Shown piece after piece: positions 1 to 6,789 of a DNA stretch of 6,789 bases. Made by a program: the position numbers and the translations under genes. Each line of letters begins with the position of its first letter. Position 1 is the first letter of the stretch. Under the pieces are notes generated by a model. It had not been told where the DNA came from and did no database searches. It saw nothing but the letters and a program-made list of their open reading frames with translations. The DNA comes from Myxococcota bacterium (lineage in GTDB: Bacteria > Myxococcota_A > UBA9160 > PR03): NCBI GenBank assembly GCA_025453505.1, contig JALOQG010000153.1:1-6789 (forward strand). Direction: 5' to 3'.

Positions 1-367
1 CGGCCGCGAATTCGCGGCGCTCGGCGCCGACGTCGTGTTCGTCGAGGCGCCGCGCGACGAGGCCGAGATGGAGCGCGTCGGCCGCGAGATCGAGGCGCCG
101 CTGATGGCCAACCTCGTGGAAGACGGCGACACGCCGTGGCTGCCGCCCGCGCGGCTCGCGTCGCTCGGCTTCAAGATCGCGGCGTATCCGCTCGCCTTGC
201 TCGGCGCCTCGGTGCGGGCGATGCGCGACGCGCTCGAAGGGTTGCGCGACGGCCGGCAGGCGGAGCGCCGCGTCTCCTTCGCCGAGCTGCGCGAGATCGT
301 CGGCTTCGACTGGTACGACGCCGAGTCGCGTCGCTACGCGGTCGACCCGAGCGGCGGCGATCAGTAG
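1..367 (+). CDS. Isocitrate lyase/PEP mutase family protein, C-terminal part (5' end outside window)
   Basis: This is the last 121 codons of a gene that begins before the window; the frame is open from base 2 to TAG at 365-367. The fragment matches the C-terminal half of the isocitrate lyase/phosphoenolpyruvate mutase superfamily (methylisocitrate lyase, carboxyphosphonoenolpyruvate mutase, oxaloacetate decarboxylase types). Visible marks are the strand ending in VFVEAP (fragment residues 12-17), the ANLVEDGDTP segment (36-45), which corresponds to the family's AN-x-x-E-x-G-x-TP loop near the active site, and GFKIAAYPLALL (56-67), the usual last barrel strand followed by the C-terminal helices. 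Family members cleave or form C-C or C-P bonds in 2-oxoacid substrates with Mg2+ in the cytoplasm. The catalytic Cys loop and most Mg2+ ligands lie upstream, so the substrate cannot be named. Its stop codon overlaps the convergent flavoprotein gene by 7 bp, leaving no room for a separate terminator. Family placement is fairly sure; specific activity is unknown. Confidence 0.8.
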   Translation, partial: GREFAALGADVVFVEAPRDEAEMERVGREIEAPLMANLVEDGDTPWLPPARLASLGFKIAAYPLALLGASVRAMRDALEGLRDGRQAERRVSFAELREIVGFDWYDAESRRYAVDPSGGDQ

Positions 368-1377
368 AGGCGTTTCTGGTAGTCCCTCGCGAGACCGCGC
401 TCGATCGCGTTCGCCGACACGATCGTGCGGATCAGCGACGGCAGCACGCCGCGCTTGCGATTCGCACGCACGTGCGCGGCGAGCACGTCGGCCGCGCGCG
501 GGATCGCACCCGGCGCGACGTGGCCGCGCGGATCCCAGGGCACTGCGGCGGCGATTCCCGCATCGTGCGCGAGCGCGACGCGTTCGGGCGCGACGACCAG
601 CGCCGCCAGCGCGCGACGGCCCTGCACGGCGAGGCGCGCGCACAGAGCGGGATCCGTGGTGAGATGCGCGCGCCCCGCGATCGAGAGCGCCTGCTCCGAG
701 CCGGGCACGAACGCGACCACTGCGACGCGCGGATCCGCGACGACGTTGTGGAAGGTGTCGGTGCGCCGGTTGCCCGGACGGTCGGGGATCACGAGCGCCG
801 AATCGTCTCCGCGTCCGACGAAACCGGCCGGATCGCCGCGGGGACTCACGTCGACGCGCCCGTCGGCGTCGATCGACGCGAGCGCGACGAACGGCGCGGC
901 CGCGAGGAACGCGTCCGGGTCGGTCACCGGCGCGCAACCCGCCGTGCCGGTCGTCCAGAACCGAGACCGGATCAGCGCCTTCGCGCAGTGCACGAAGAGT
1001 TCCTCGACGTGAATCTCGTTTGCTCCGTCGCGCGCGTGCAGGGTGCCGTTCACGCGCAGCGTCTCGCCGAGGCCGGGCACGAAGAAGAGCGCGGCGACGC
1101 GCGTCTCGGCGCGTGGCGCCGACGCGTGCCGGGGTACGACGAGGCGATGCCGATCGAGGACGCGCGCGACGGCGGGACGCCCGCCGGCGATCCACGCCGC
1201 GAGCCGCCCGTCGGCGCCGGCGGCGGCGAGTACCGCCATCGGACTCAGTGCCAGCAGCGCGGCCGCCGGCGCGTCGATCGAGTCGATCGACTTCAGCACT
1301 GCGCCGAGCGAGGGCTTGCCGAGCGCCGACTCGAGCTGCTCGCGCGTTTCGATCCGGTGCGGATCCTGCTGCGTCAC
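361..1377 (-). CDS. PPOX-class (pyridoxamine 5'-phosphate oxidase-like) FMN-dependent flavoprotein with two tandem domain copies
   Basis: This 338-residue protein belongs to the split-barrel PPOX superfamily, closest by motif to the DR_2398/MSMEG_1061 group of probable FMN-dependent enzymes, whose members are usually about 200 residues. The extra length comes from two related halves. Half 1 (about 10-141) opens with the group's N-terminal segment (ETREQLESALGKPS), and has FFVPGLGETLRVNG (98-111) and FVHCAKALIRSRFW (128-141), the group's C-terminal signature. Half 2 (about 156-310) has the signatures half 1 lacks: VSPRGDPAGF (177-186) and IPDRPGNRRTDTF (197-209), the likely FMN-phosphate region, then FVPG (223-226) and TTDPAL (240-245). 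The GTG start is supported by GGGAG (1384-1388 on the plus strand) six bases upstream, with no in-frame ATG nearby. There is no signal peptide, so it is probably cytoplasmic. The gene follows the Pat-like gene on the same strand. The substrate is unknown; oxidoreductase or flavin/F420-binding roles are typical of the superfamily. Confidence 0.85.
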   Translation of the reverse strand: MTQQDPHRIETREQLESALGKPSLGAVLKSIDSIDAPAAALLALSPMAVLAAAGADGRLAAWIAGGRPAVARVLDRHRLVVPRHASAPRAETRVAALFFVPGLGETLRVNGTLHARDGANEIHVEELFVHCAKALIRSRFWTTGTAGCAPVTDPDAFLAAAPFVALASIDADGRVDVSPRGDPAGFVGRGDDSALVIPDRPGNRRTDTFHNVVADPRVAVVAFVPGSEQALSIAGRAHLTTDPALCARLAVQGRRALAALVVAPERVALAHDAGIAAAVPWDPRGHVAPGAIPRAADVLAAHVRANRKRGVLPSLIRTIVSANAIERGLARDYQKRLY

Positions 1378-1383
1378 GAATGT

Positions 1384-1388
1384 CTCCC
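1384..1388 (-). promoter_or_regulatory. Ribosome binding site deciding the GTG start of the PPOX gene
   Basis: On the minus strand the sequence reads GGGAG, then six bases, then GTG. This Shine-Dalgarno match fixes an uncommon GTG start at 1377. It lies between the stop of the upstream orphan reading frame (1402-1404) and the start codon. Confidence 0.7.
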
Positions 1389-1401
1389 GGCGCTGCGGAG
1401 T

Positions 1402-1512
1402 TCAGGCGATGGCGGCTGCGAGATCGGGCGACGTGCCCGGATGCGGCGCGAAGTGTGGCATGACTTCCGTTGCGAAGCGCGCGACCGATTCGAGCAGCGC
1501 CGCTGGCTCCGC
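1402..1512 (-). pseudogene. Orphan C-terminal tail resembling a luciferase-like (LLM class) flavin-dependent monooxygenase
   Basis: Directly after the TAG stop of the Pat-like gene, and in the same frame, 36 sense codons follow before TGA at 1402-1404. They read AEPAALLESVARF, then ATEVMPHFAPHPG, then a short Ala-rich end. The pattern ESVARFATEVMPHF resembles the last helix of luciferase-like monooxygenases, which often end in forms such as LFAREVMPHFR. No start codon with a ribosome site and no upstream body of such a gene exists, because the Pat-like gene occupies that space. Codons mostly end in G or C (27 of 35 before the final Ala and stop), as expected for former coding sequence. The stop lies 24 bp before the PPOX gene. 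I infer a 3' remnant of a deleted monooxygenase gene that once preceded the PPOX gene. Alternatives are a chance open frame or a readthrough extension of the Pat-like protein. The match is from memory of family endings only. Confidence 0.42.
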
Positions 1513-4206
1513 CTAGGAGACTGCGCCGGGATCGAGCGCGAGGCGCACCTCGATCACGCCTTCGCCGAGCACGAAGCGGCTCTGGAATCCGAGCGCGTGC
1601 GCCAGATCGAGCATCGGGCGGTTGTCGGGCAGCACCTGTCCGACGACGGCCCGCGCGCCGCGCGCGCGTGCGTGGCGGATCAGTTTCTCGAGCAGCGCGT
1701 GGCCGAGCCCGCGGCCCTTCTGATCCGAACGCACCAGGATCGCGAACTCGGCGCTCGTGAAGTCGGCGTCGAAGATCCCGCGCACGACGCCGAGCGTCTC
1801 GCCCTTCGCGTCCACGGCGACGAACGCCATCTCGCGGTCGTAGTCGATCTGCGTGTAGCGGGCCATCTGCGAGTGCGGGATCTCGCGCAGCACGTTGAAG
1901 AACCGGAAGCGCACGTCTTCGGGCGTGAGCCGGCGGAAGAAATCCTGGTGCGCCGGCTCGTCCTCGGGGCGGATCGGGCGCAGCAGCACGCGACTGCCGT
2001 CCTGCAGCGCGACCTCTTCCTCGAGCTCGCGCGGATAGGGGCGGATCGCGAGGCGATCCGCCGCGTCGCGCAGGCCGGGCGCGACGCGCTGGACCCGCAT
2101 CCGCGCGTCCATCGCCAGCACGCCGTGCGCGTCGGCCAGCAGCGGATTGACGTCGATCTCCACGACCTCGGGCAGCTGCGTCACGATCTGCGCCACCTGC
2201 ACGAGCGTCGTCGCGACGGCCGCGGCGTCGGCCGGCGGCCGGCCGCGCAGCGCGCCGAGCAGCTTCGCGACGCGCGTGCGCGACATCATCTCGCGCGCGA
2301 GCGCCGTGTTGAGCGGCGGCAGGCCAACGGCGCGGTCCGCGATCACCTCGACCGCCGTGCCGCCGTGTCCGAAGAGCACGAACGGCCCGAACACGGGGTC
2401 GCAGGCCGCGCCGACGATCAGCTCCTGCGCGCCCGGGCGGCGCGCCATCGGCTGCACCGTGAAGCCCGTACAGCGCGCGTCCGGCCGGAGTTCGCGCAGG
2501 CGATCGCACATCGCGAGCGTGGCGGCGTACACTGCCGCGGCGTCGGCGAGATCGAGCGCGACGCCGCCGACGTCCGACTTGTGCGTCACCTCGGGCGAGA
2601 GCAGCTTGACGGCGACCGGGAAGCCGACCGCCGCGGCGATCGCGACGGCTTCGTCGGCGTCCCGCGCGATCTGCGTCGGCACGACCGGCACGCCGAAGGC
2701 CGCCAGCACCTGCTTGGCCTCCGCTTCGCTCAGGATCGAACGCTCCGCCGCGAGCGCGGCTTCGATCACCGCGCGCGCGCTGGCGAGATCGGGCGCGCCC
2801 TCCTGCACGGCGGCGGGCGTCTCGCGCAGCAGCACCTGGCTGCGGTGGTGCGCGAGACCGCGCGCGATCGCCGCGACGGCATCCTCGGGCGTGTCGTAGG
2901 TCGCGACGCCCGCGTCGTGCAGCACGCGCCGCGCGGCGTCGACGCTGTAGCGCCCGGGCCAGCTCGTCAGCACGCGGCCCTGGGATCCTGCTTCCTGCAA
3001 CACGGCGGCGACGGCGCGCGCCGCTTCGATGCTCGGCGCGAGCGCGGTCGGCGCGTGGATCACCAGCACGACGTCGATGCCGGAATCGTCGAGCAGCGCG
3101 CGCAACGCCGCCTGATAGCGATCGCCCTGCGCGTCGCCGACGATGTCCACCGGATTGCCGCGCGACCAGGCCGCCGGCAGCGCGGCGTCGAGCGCGGCCA
3201 GCGTCTCGGGCGCCAGCACCGCGAGTTGCGCGCCCGCGAGCGTCAGGCGATCGGCCGCGAGCACGCCGAGACCGCCGCCGTTCGAGAGCACCGCGACGCG
3301 ATCGCCGCGCACGGGACGCGCACGCACCAGCGTCTCCGCCGCGTCGAAGAGTTCGTCGATGCGCGCGACGCGCACCACGCCGGCGCGACGCAGAGCGGCG
3401 TCGCAGACTTCGTCGGATCCGGCGAGCGCGCGGGTGTGCGACGCCGCCGCGCGCGCGCCCTCGGGCGCCCGGCCCGCCTTGATCGCGATCACCGGCTTGT
3501 TGCGCGCCGCGGCGCGCGCGGCCGACAGGAACTTCCTCGCGCCGCGAATCGACTCGAGGTAGAGCAGGATCGCGCGCGTGCCGGGATCCGTGCCGAGCCA
3601 GTCGAGCAGGTCCGCGGCGTCCACGTCGGCCCCGTCGCCGAGCGACGCGAAGTGCGAGAAGCCGAGATCGTTGCCGCGCGCCCAGTCGAGCGCGACGGTG
3701 CAGACCGCGCCCGACTGCGACACGAACGCCAGATCGCCGGGCAGCGCCAGGGCGTGCGCGAAGTGCGCCTGCAACCCGAGGCCGGGCACGCCGAGTCCGA
3801 GACAGTTGGGACCGAGCACGCGCACGCCGTGACGCCGTGCGGCGTCGAGCATGCGCGCTTCGAGCGTCGCGCCTCCGCCGGGCCCCGGTGCGGCGAGTCC
3901 CGCCGCCAGCACGACCACGGCACGCGTGCCGGCGTCGCCGAGCTGCGCGACCAGATCGGGCACCGTCGCGGCCGGCGTACACAGCACGGCGAGGTCCACG
4001 CTCTGCGGCAGACTCGCGACGTCGCGATACGCGAGCACGCCCGCGACCGACGCGAGCTTCGGATGCACGGGCAGGATCGGGCCCTCGAAGCCGCCGGCCA
4101 GCAGGTTGCGGAGGACCACGGAGCCGACCGCGCCGGGTTGCTCCGAAGCCCCCACCACGGCGACGCTGCGCGGGCGCAGCAGGGCGTCGAGGTTGCGGAT
4201 GCTCAC
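1513..4206 (-). CDS. Pat-type fusion: NDP-forming acyl-CoA synthetase domains plus GNAT N-acetyltransferase
   Basis: This 897-residue protein has the order of bacterial Pat/PatZ (YfiQ) lysine acetyltransferases, which are close to 890 residues. A Rossmann CoA-binding domain (about 5-130) begins LRPRSVAVVGAS (10-21) and ends near LGPNCLG (131-137). The succinyl-CoA-ligase-like part (about 150-450) has FVSQSGAV (161-168) and ASHTRALAG (255-263), where His257 matches the phosphohistidine of ADP-forming acyl-CoA synthetases. The ATP-grasp domain (about 485-710) shows VAVKLLSPEVTHKSDVGGV (531-549), VLFGHGGTAVEV (610-621) and EIDVNPLL (683-690). The GNAT domain (about 735-890) has LRPIRPEDE (742-750), Glu820 in SAEF, and the acetyl-CoA loop QKGRGLG (829-835). 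Known relatives acetylate lysines of acetyl-CoA synthetase and other enzymes. The GTG start at 4206 is chosen because homology begins at residue 4; the frame stays open upstream only as antisense of the kinase gene. It is divergent from the two-component operon. Whether it makes acyl-CoA, acetylates proteins, or both is undetermined. Confidence 0.92.
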   Translation of the reverse strand: MSIRNLDALLRPRSVAVVGASEQPGAVGSVVLRNLLAGGFEGPILPVHPKLASVAGVLAYRDVASLPQSVDLAVLCTPAATVPDLVAQLGDAGTRAVVVLAAGLAAPGPGGGATLEARMLDAARRHGVRVLGPNCLGLGVPGLGLQAHFAHALALPGDLAFVSQSGAVCTVALDWARGNDLGFSHFASLGDGADVDAADLLDWLGTDPGTRAILLYLESIRGARKFLSAARAAARNKPVIAIKAGRAPEGARAAASHTRALAGSDEVCDAALRRAGVVRVARIDELFDAAETLVRARPVRGDRVAVLSNGGGLGVLAADRLTLAGAQLAVLAPETLAALDAALPAAWSRGNPVDIVGDAQGDRYQAALRALLDDSGIDVVLVIHAPTALAPSIEAARAVAAVLQEAGSQGRVLTSWPGRYSVDAARRVLHDAGVATYDTPEDAVAAIARGLAHHRSQVLLRETPAAVQEGAPDLASARAVIEAALAAERSILSEAEAKQVLAAFGVPVVPTQIARDADEAVAIAAAVGFPVAVKLLSPEVTHKSDVGGVALDLADAAAVYAATLAMCDRLRELRPDARCTGFTVQPMARRPGAQELIVGAACDPVFGPFVLFGHGGTAVEVIADRAVGLPPLNTALAREMMSRTRVAKLLGALRGRPPADAAAVATTLVQVAQIVTQLPEVVEIDVNPLLADAHGVLAMDARMRVQRVAPGLRDAADRLAIRPYPRELEEEVALQDGSRVLLRPIRPEDEPAHQDFFRRLTPEDVRFRFFNVLREIPHSQMARYTQIDYDREMAFVAVDAKGETLGVVRGIFDADFTSAEFAILVRSDQKGRGLGHALLEKLIRHARARGARAVVGQVLPDNRPMLDLAHALGFQSRFVLGEGVIEVRLALDPGAVS

Positions 4207-4231
4207 GGGCGCCGACGGTAGCCCGCCTGCA

Positions 4232-4249
4232 TGCAGCGTTCGCGCTGCA
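4232..4249. promoter_or_regulatory. Perfect 18-bp dyad, candidate enhancer (upstream activator) site
   Basis: The sequence TGCAGCGTTCGCGCTGCA has two perfect 7-base arms (4232-4238 and 4243-4249) around a TTCG centre. Its centre lies about 105 bp upstream of the transcription start predicted from the sigma-54 element. Activators of the NtrC family typically bind dyads about 80-150 bp upstream, so the position fits a site for the regulator encoded in the same operon. An overlapping perfect 10-bp palindrome, CTGCATGCAG, lies at 4227-4236. If transcribed leftward, the 18-mer would instead form a hairpin 26-43 bases ahead of the Pat-like start codon. Confidence 0.5.
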
Positions 4250-4268
4250 CTGTCGCCGCGTTGCTGCA

Positions 4269-4320
4269 CCGATTCGACACGGAAACGCCGCAGGGGGCCG
4301 ATTCGGGCGCGAAAACGCCG
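4269..4320 (+). repeat. Two-copy direct repeat CCGATTCG-N6/7-AAACGCCG next to the promoter
   Basis: Copy 1 spans 4269-4290 and copy 2 spans 4298-4320. Each has CCGATTCG followed, after 6 or 7 bases, by AAACGCCG, and both 8-base blocks are identical between copies. The offset is 29-30 bp, close to three helical turns, so both copies would face the same side of the DNA. Copy 2 ends at the first base of the -24 element, so a bound protein could touch or block sigma-54 RNA polymerase. The binding protein is unknown. Confidence 0.5.
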
Positions 4321-4335
4321 GGCACGGACCTTGCT
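4320..4335 (+). promoter_or_regulatory. Sigma-54 (-24/-12) promoter of the two-component operon
   Basis: The sequence GGGCACG-N4-TTGCT matches the sigma-54 consensus TGGCACG-N4-TTGCW at every fixed base except the first T. The diagnostic GG (4321-4322) and GC (4333-4334) are exactly 10 bases apart. Transcription should start near 4346, giving a leader of about 45 bases before the kinase start at 4391. The operon it serves encodes an NtrC-family regulator with a GAFTGA loop, the class required to open such promoters. Confidence 0.75.
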
Positions 4336-4378
4336 CTCCCGCTGAGGCATGTTCTGCACCAGACCAGCCCAGGCGTTC

Positions 4379-4385
4379 GGGAGGA
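4379..4385 (+). promoter_or_regulatory. Ribosome binding site deciding the kinase start
   Basis: GGGAGGA lies five bases before ATG at 4391. An in-frame ATG at 4349 has no usable ribosome site and would fall almost at the predicted transcription start, so the downstream ATG is preferred. Confidence 0.8.
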
Positions 4386-4390
4386 CCGCG

Positions 4391-5499
4391 ATGCATTCCC
4401 ACCGAGGGAGGCCGGCGCGCCGCGAGGCGCGCGAGGCGAACCGCGTCCGCGCCGAGGAGCTGCGCGACCACCTCACCGCCTGGGCGATGGACACCGCCAC
4501 CGAGAAGCTGAAGGGCAAGGGCAAGCGGACGCTGACGCCCGAAGAGCGCGCGATGCAGGAGGCGCGGCGTGCGGTCGCCGCGCGGCTCGGCTTCTTCGCG
4601 CACCTGATTCCGTACCTGATCGTGAACTTCGGGATCCTGGTGACGGCCGGCTTCCGGCCCGCGATCACGACGGCGATCTTCTGGGGCATCGGACTCGCGT
4701 GTCACGGTTTCTTCGCGCTGATCGTGCCGGATCTGCGCAAGCAGTGGACCGACAAGGAGCTGCGGCGCCGCATGCCCGAGGAGATGTCGCGCAGCCGCCG
4801 CGAGCTGGAGGACCGCCACGCGAAGCACCTCGAACACTTGTCGGCGTCGATCGCGCACGAGATCCGCAACCCGATCACCGCCGCGAAGAGCCTGCTCCAG
4901 CAGATGGGCGAGGACCCGCACTCGCACGAGAACGTCGAGTACGCGCACGTCGCGCTGCAGGAGCTGGAGCGCGTCGAGCGATCCATCTCGCACCTGCTCC
5001 GCTACGCGCGCGACGAGGAGCTGCAGCCGCGCGAGCTGCGCTTCGCCGACGTCGTGCACTCGGCGCTCGATACGCTGCACGACCGCATCGAGCGCGCCGG
5101 CGTGGACCTGAAGGTCGACGTCGACGAGGCCGGCACCCTGAGCGGCGATCCCGAGAAGCTGCGCCGCGTCGTGATCAACTTGATCGGCAACGCGCTCGAC
5201 GCGCTGGTCGGCGGCACGCAGCCGCGGCCGCGCGTCGACGTCGCGGCCGGCGAGAACCTGGCCGGCACCGACGTCTGGCTGCGCGTGCGCGACAACGGCC
5301 CCGGCATCGACGCCGCGCGCCTCGAGCAGATCTGGACGCCGTTCCATACCTCGAAGGTCAACGGCACCGGCCTCGGGCTGCCCATCACGAGGAAGGTGGT
5401 CGAGACGCACGGCGGCTCGATCGAGGTCGAATCGCAGCCGGGCGTCGGCACCGAATTCCGCGTCGTGCTGCCGAAGCACGGCCTCGCGCGGAGTCCGGC

Positions 5500-5503
<4 letters not shown>
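4391..5503 (+). CDS. Membrane sensor histidine kinase with N-terminal 2TM domain
   Basis: This 370-residue kinase has a charged cytoplasmic N-terminus (1-60). A 2TM domain (about 58-114) follows, with the family pattern of aromatic-His-Tyr-Asn in helix 1 (GFFAHLIPYLIVNF, 67-80) and WGIGLACH (98-105) in helix 2. Only about eight residues join the helices, so no extracytoplasmic sensor domain exists. A linker helix (115-150) leads to the HisKA H-box SASIAHEIRNP (151-161), with His156 the likely autophosphorylation site. The ATPase domain shows N-box VINLIGNALDA (261-271), G1 DNGPGI (301-306), F-box WTPFHTSK (315-322) and G2 GTGLGL (325-330). All catalytic boxes are intact. It should autophosphorylate and pass phosphate to the regulator encoded just downstream, with which it shares a 4-bp GTGA overlap. 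It is probably transcribed from the sigma-54 element at 4320-4335. The stimulus is unknown. The kinase call is very firm and the 2TM assignment fairly firm. Confidence 0.95.

Positions 5504-6789
<1,286 letters not shown>

Larger units (their letters stand above)
4207..4390. other. Divergent intergenic control region
   Basis: These 184 bases separate the Pat-like start codon from the kinase start codon and must hold promoters for both directions. For the rightward direction a sigma-54 element, an upstream dyad and a direct repeat can be seen; they are listed separately. For the leftward gene I see no convincing -35/-10 pair and only a weak ribosome site: an AGGCGGG-like stretch too far from the GTG. 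Confidence 0.8.

Noticed and set aside
425..1516. Several plus-strand open frames of about 150-200 codons.
   Set aside because: All are Arg/Ala/Ser-rich frames antisense to the PPOX gene and the spacer, with no ribosome site or motif.
136..4221. A 1361-codon open frame on the plus strand, antisense to the PPOX and Pat-like genes.
   Set aside because: It is in exact codon register with the two minus-strand genes. It stays open because they lack TTA, CTA and TCA codons, as expected at this GC content. Its product is an Arg-rich low-complexity string with no recognisable domain, while the minus-strand frames carry clear family motifs.
4232..4249. Reading the TTCG-centred dyad as an intrinsic terminator.
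   Set aside because: No run of T follows the hairpin in either direction, and it lies upstream of both divergent genes. A protein-binding site is the better reading.
4346..4361. A possible leftward sigma-54 element, TGG-N10-GC on the minus strand, facing the Pat-like gene.
   Set aside because: The GG-N10-GC spacing is present, but several other consensus positions do not fit, and such a bare match is expected by chance in GC-rich DNA. It overlaps the rightward transcription start.
4349..4390. An earlier in-frame ATG for the kinase, adding 14 residues.
   Set aside because: It lacks a properly spaced ribosome site and would sit only about three bases after the predicted transcription start. 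The ATG at 4391 has GGGAGGA at good spacing.
4207..4689. An N-terminal extension of 161 residues for the Pat-like protein.
   Set aside because: The extension runs through the intergenic region and antisense through the kinase gene. Pat-family similarity begins right after the GTG at 4206, and the total of 897 residues matches the family length.

Overview
The window is high-GC bacterial DNA, roughly 70% by eye, with dense coding and almost only G or C at third codon positions. The gene content is an NtrC-type sigma-54 activator, a Pat-like acetyltransferase and flavin-family enzymes. This fits a deltaproteobacterial-type lineage (Myxococcota, Binatota or relatives) or another high-GC proteobacterium. 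The lineage is an inference from content and composition; there is no rRNA or marker gene to settle it.

Left part (1-4206). The 3' end of an isocitrate lyase/PEP mutase-superfamily gene enters on the + strand and stops at 367. It converges on, and overlaps by 7 bp, a minus-strand block. Read in its own direction, that block starts with a large fused acyl-CoA synthetase (NDP-forming)/GNAT acetyltransferase of the Pat type (4206 to 1513). Next comes a short orphan reading frame resembling the tail of a luciferase-like monooxygenase (1512 to 1402), and then a 338-residue PPOX-type flavoprotein made of two unequal copies of one domain (1377 to 361).

Centre (4207-4390). A 184-bp divergent intergenic region separates the minus-strand block from a plus-strand two-component operon. 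It holds a near-consensus -24/-12 (sigma-54) promoter pointing at the operon, a perfect 18-bp dyad about 105 bp upstream of the predicted transcription start, and a two-copy direct repeat that abuts the -24 element.

Right part (4391-6789). A membrane histidine kinase with an N-terminal 2TM domain overlaps by 4 bp (GTGA) an NtrC-family response regulator. The regulator has an intact receiver, AAA+ ATPase and GAFTGA loop, and is cut by the window edge in its DNA-binding domain. The layout suggests a self-activating circuit: the kinase phosphorylates the regulator, and the regulator drives the sigma-54 promoter of its own operon from the upstream dyad. It might also affect the divergent Pat-like gene. 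The circuit is inferred; the promoter and motif matches are visible directly.

There is no sign of an insertion sequence, CRISPR array, tRNA or rRNA. The strongest points for a second look are the sigma-54 control region, the sensor-poor 2TM kinase, the internally duplicated PPOX protein with complementary motif loss, and the orphan monooxygenase-like tail.
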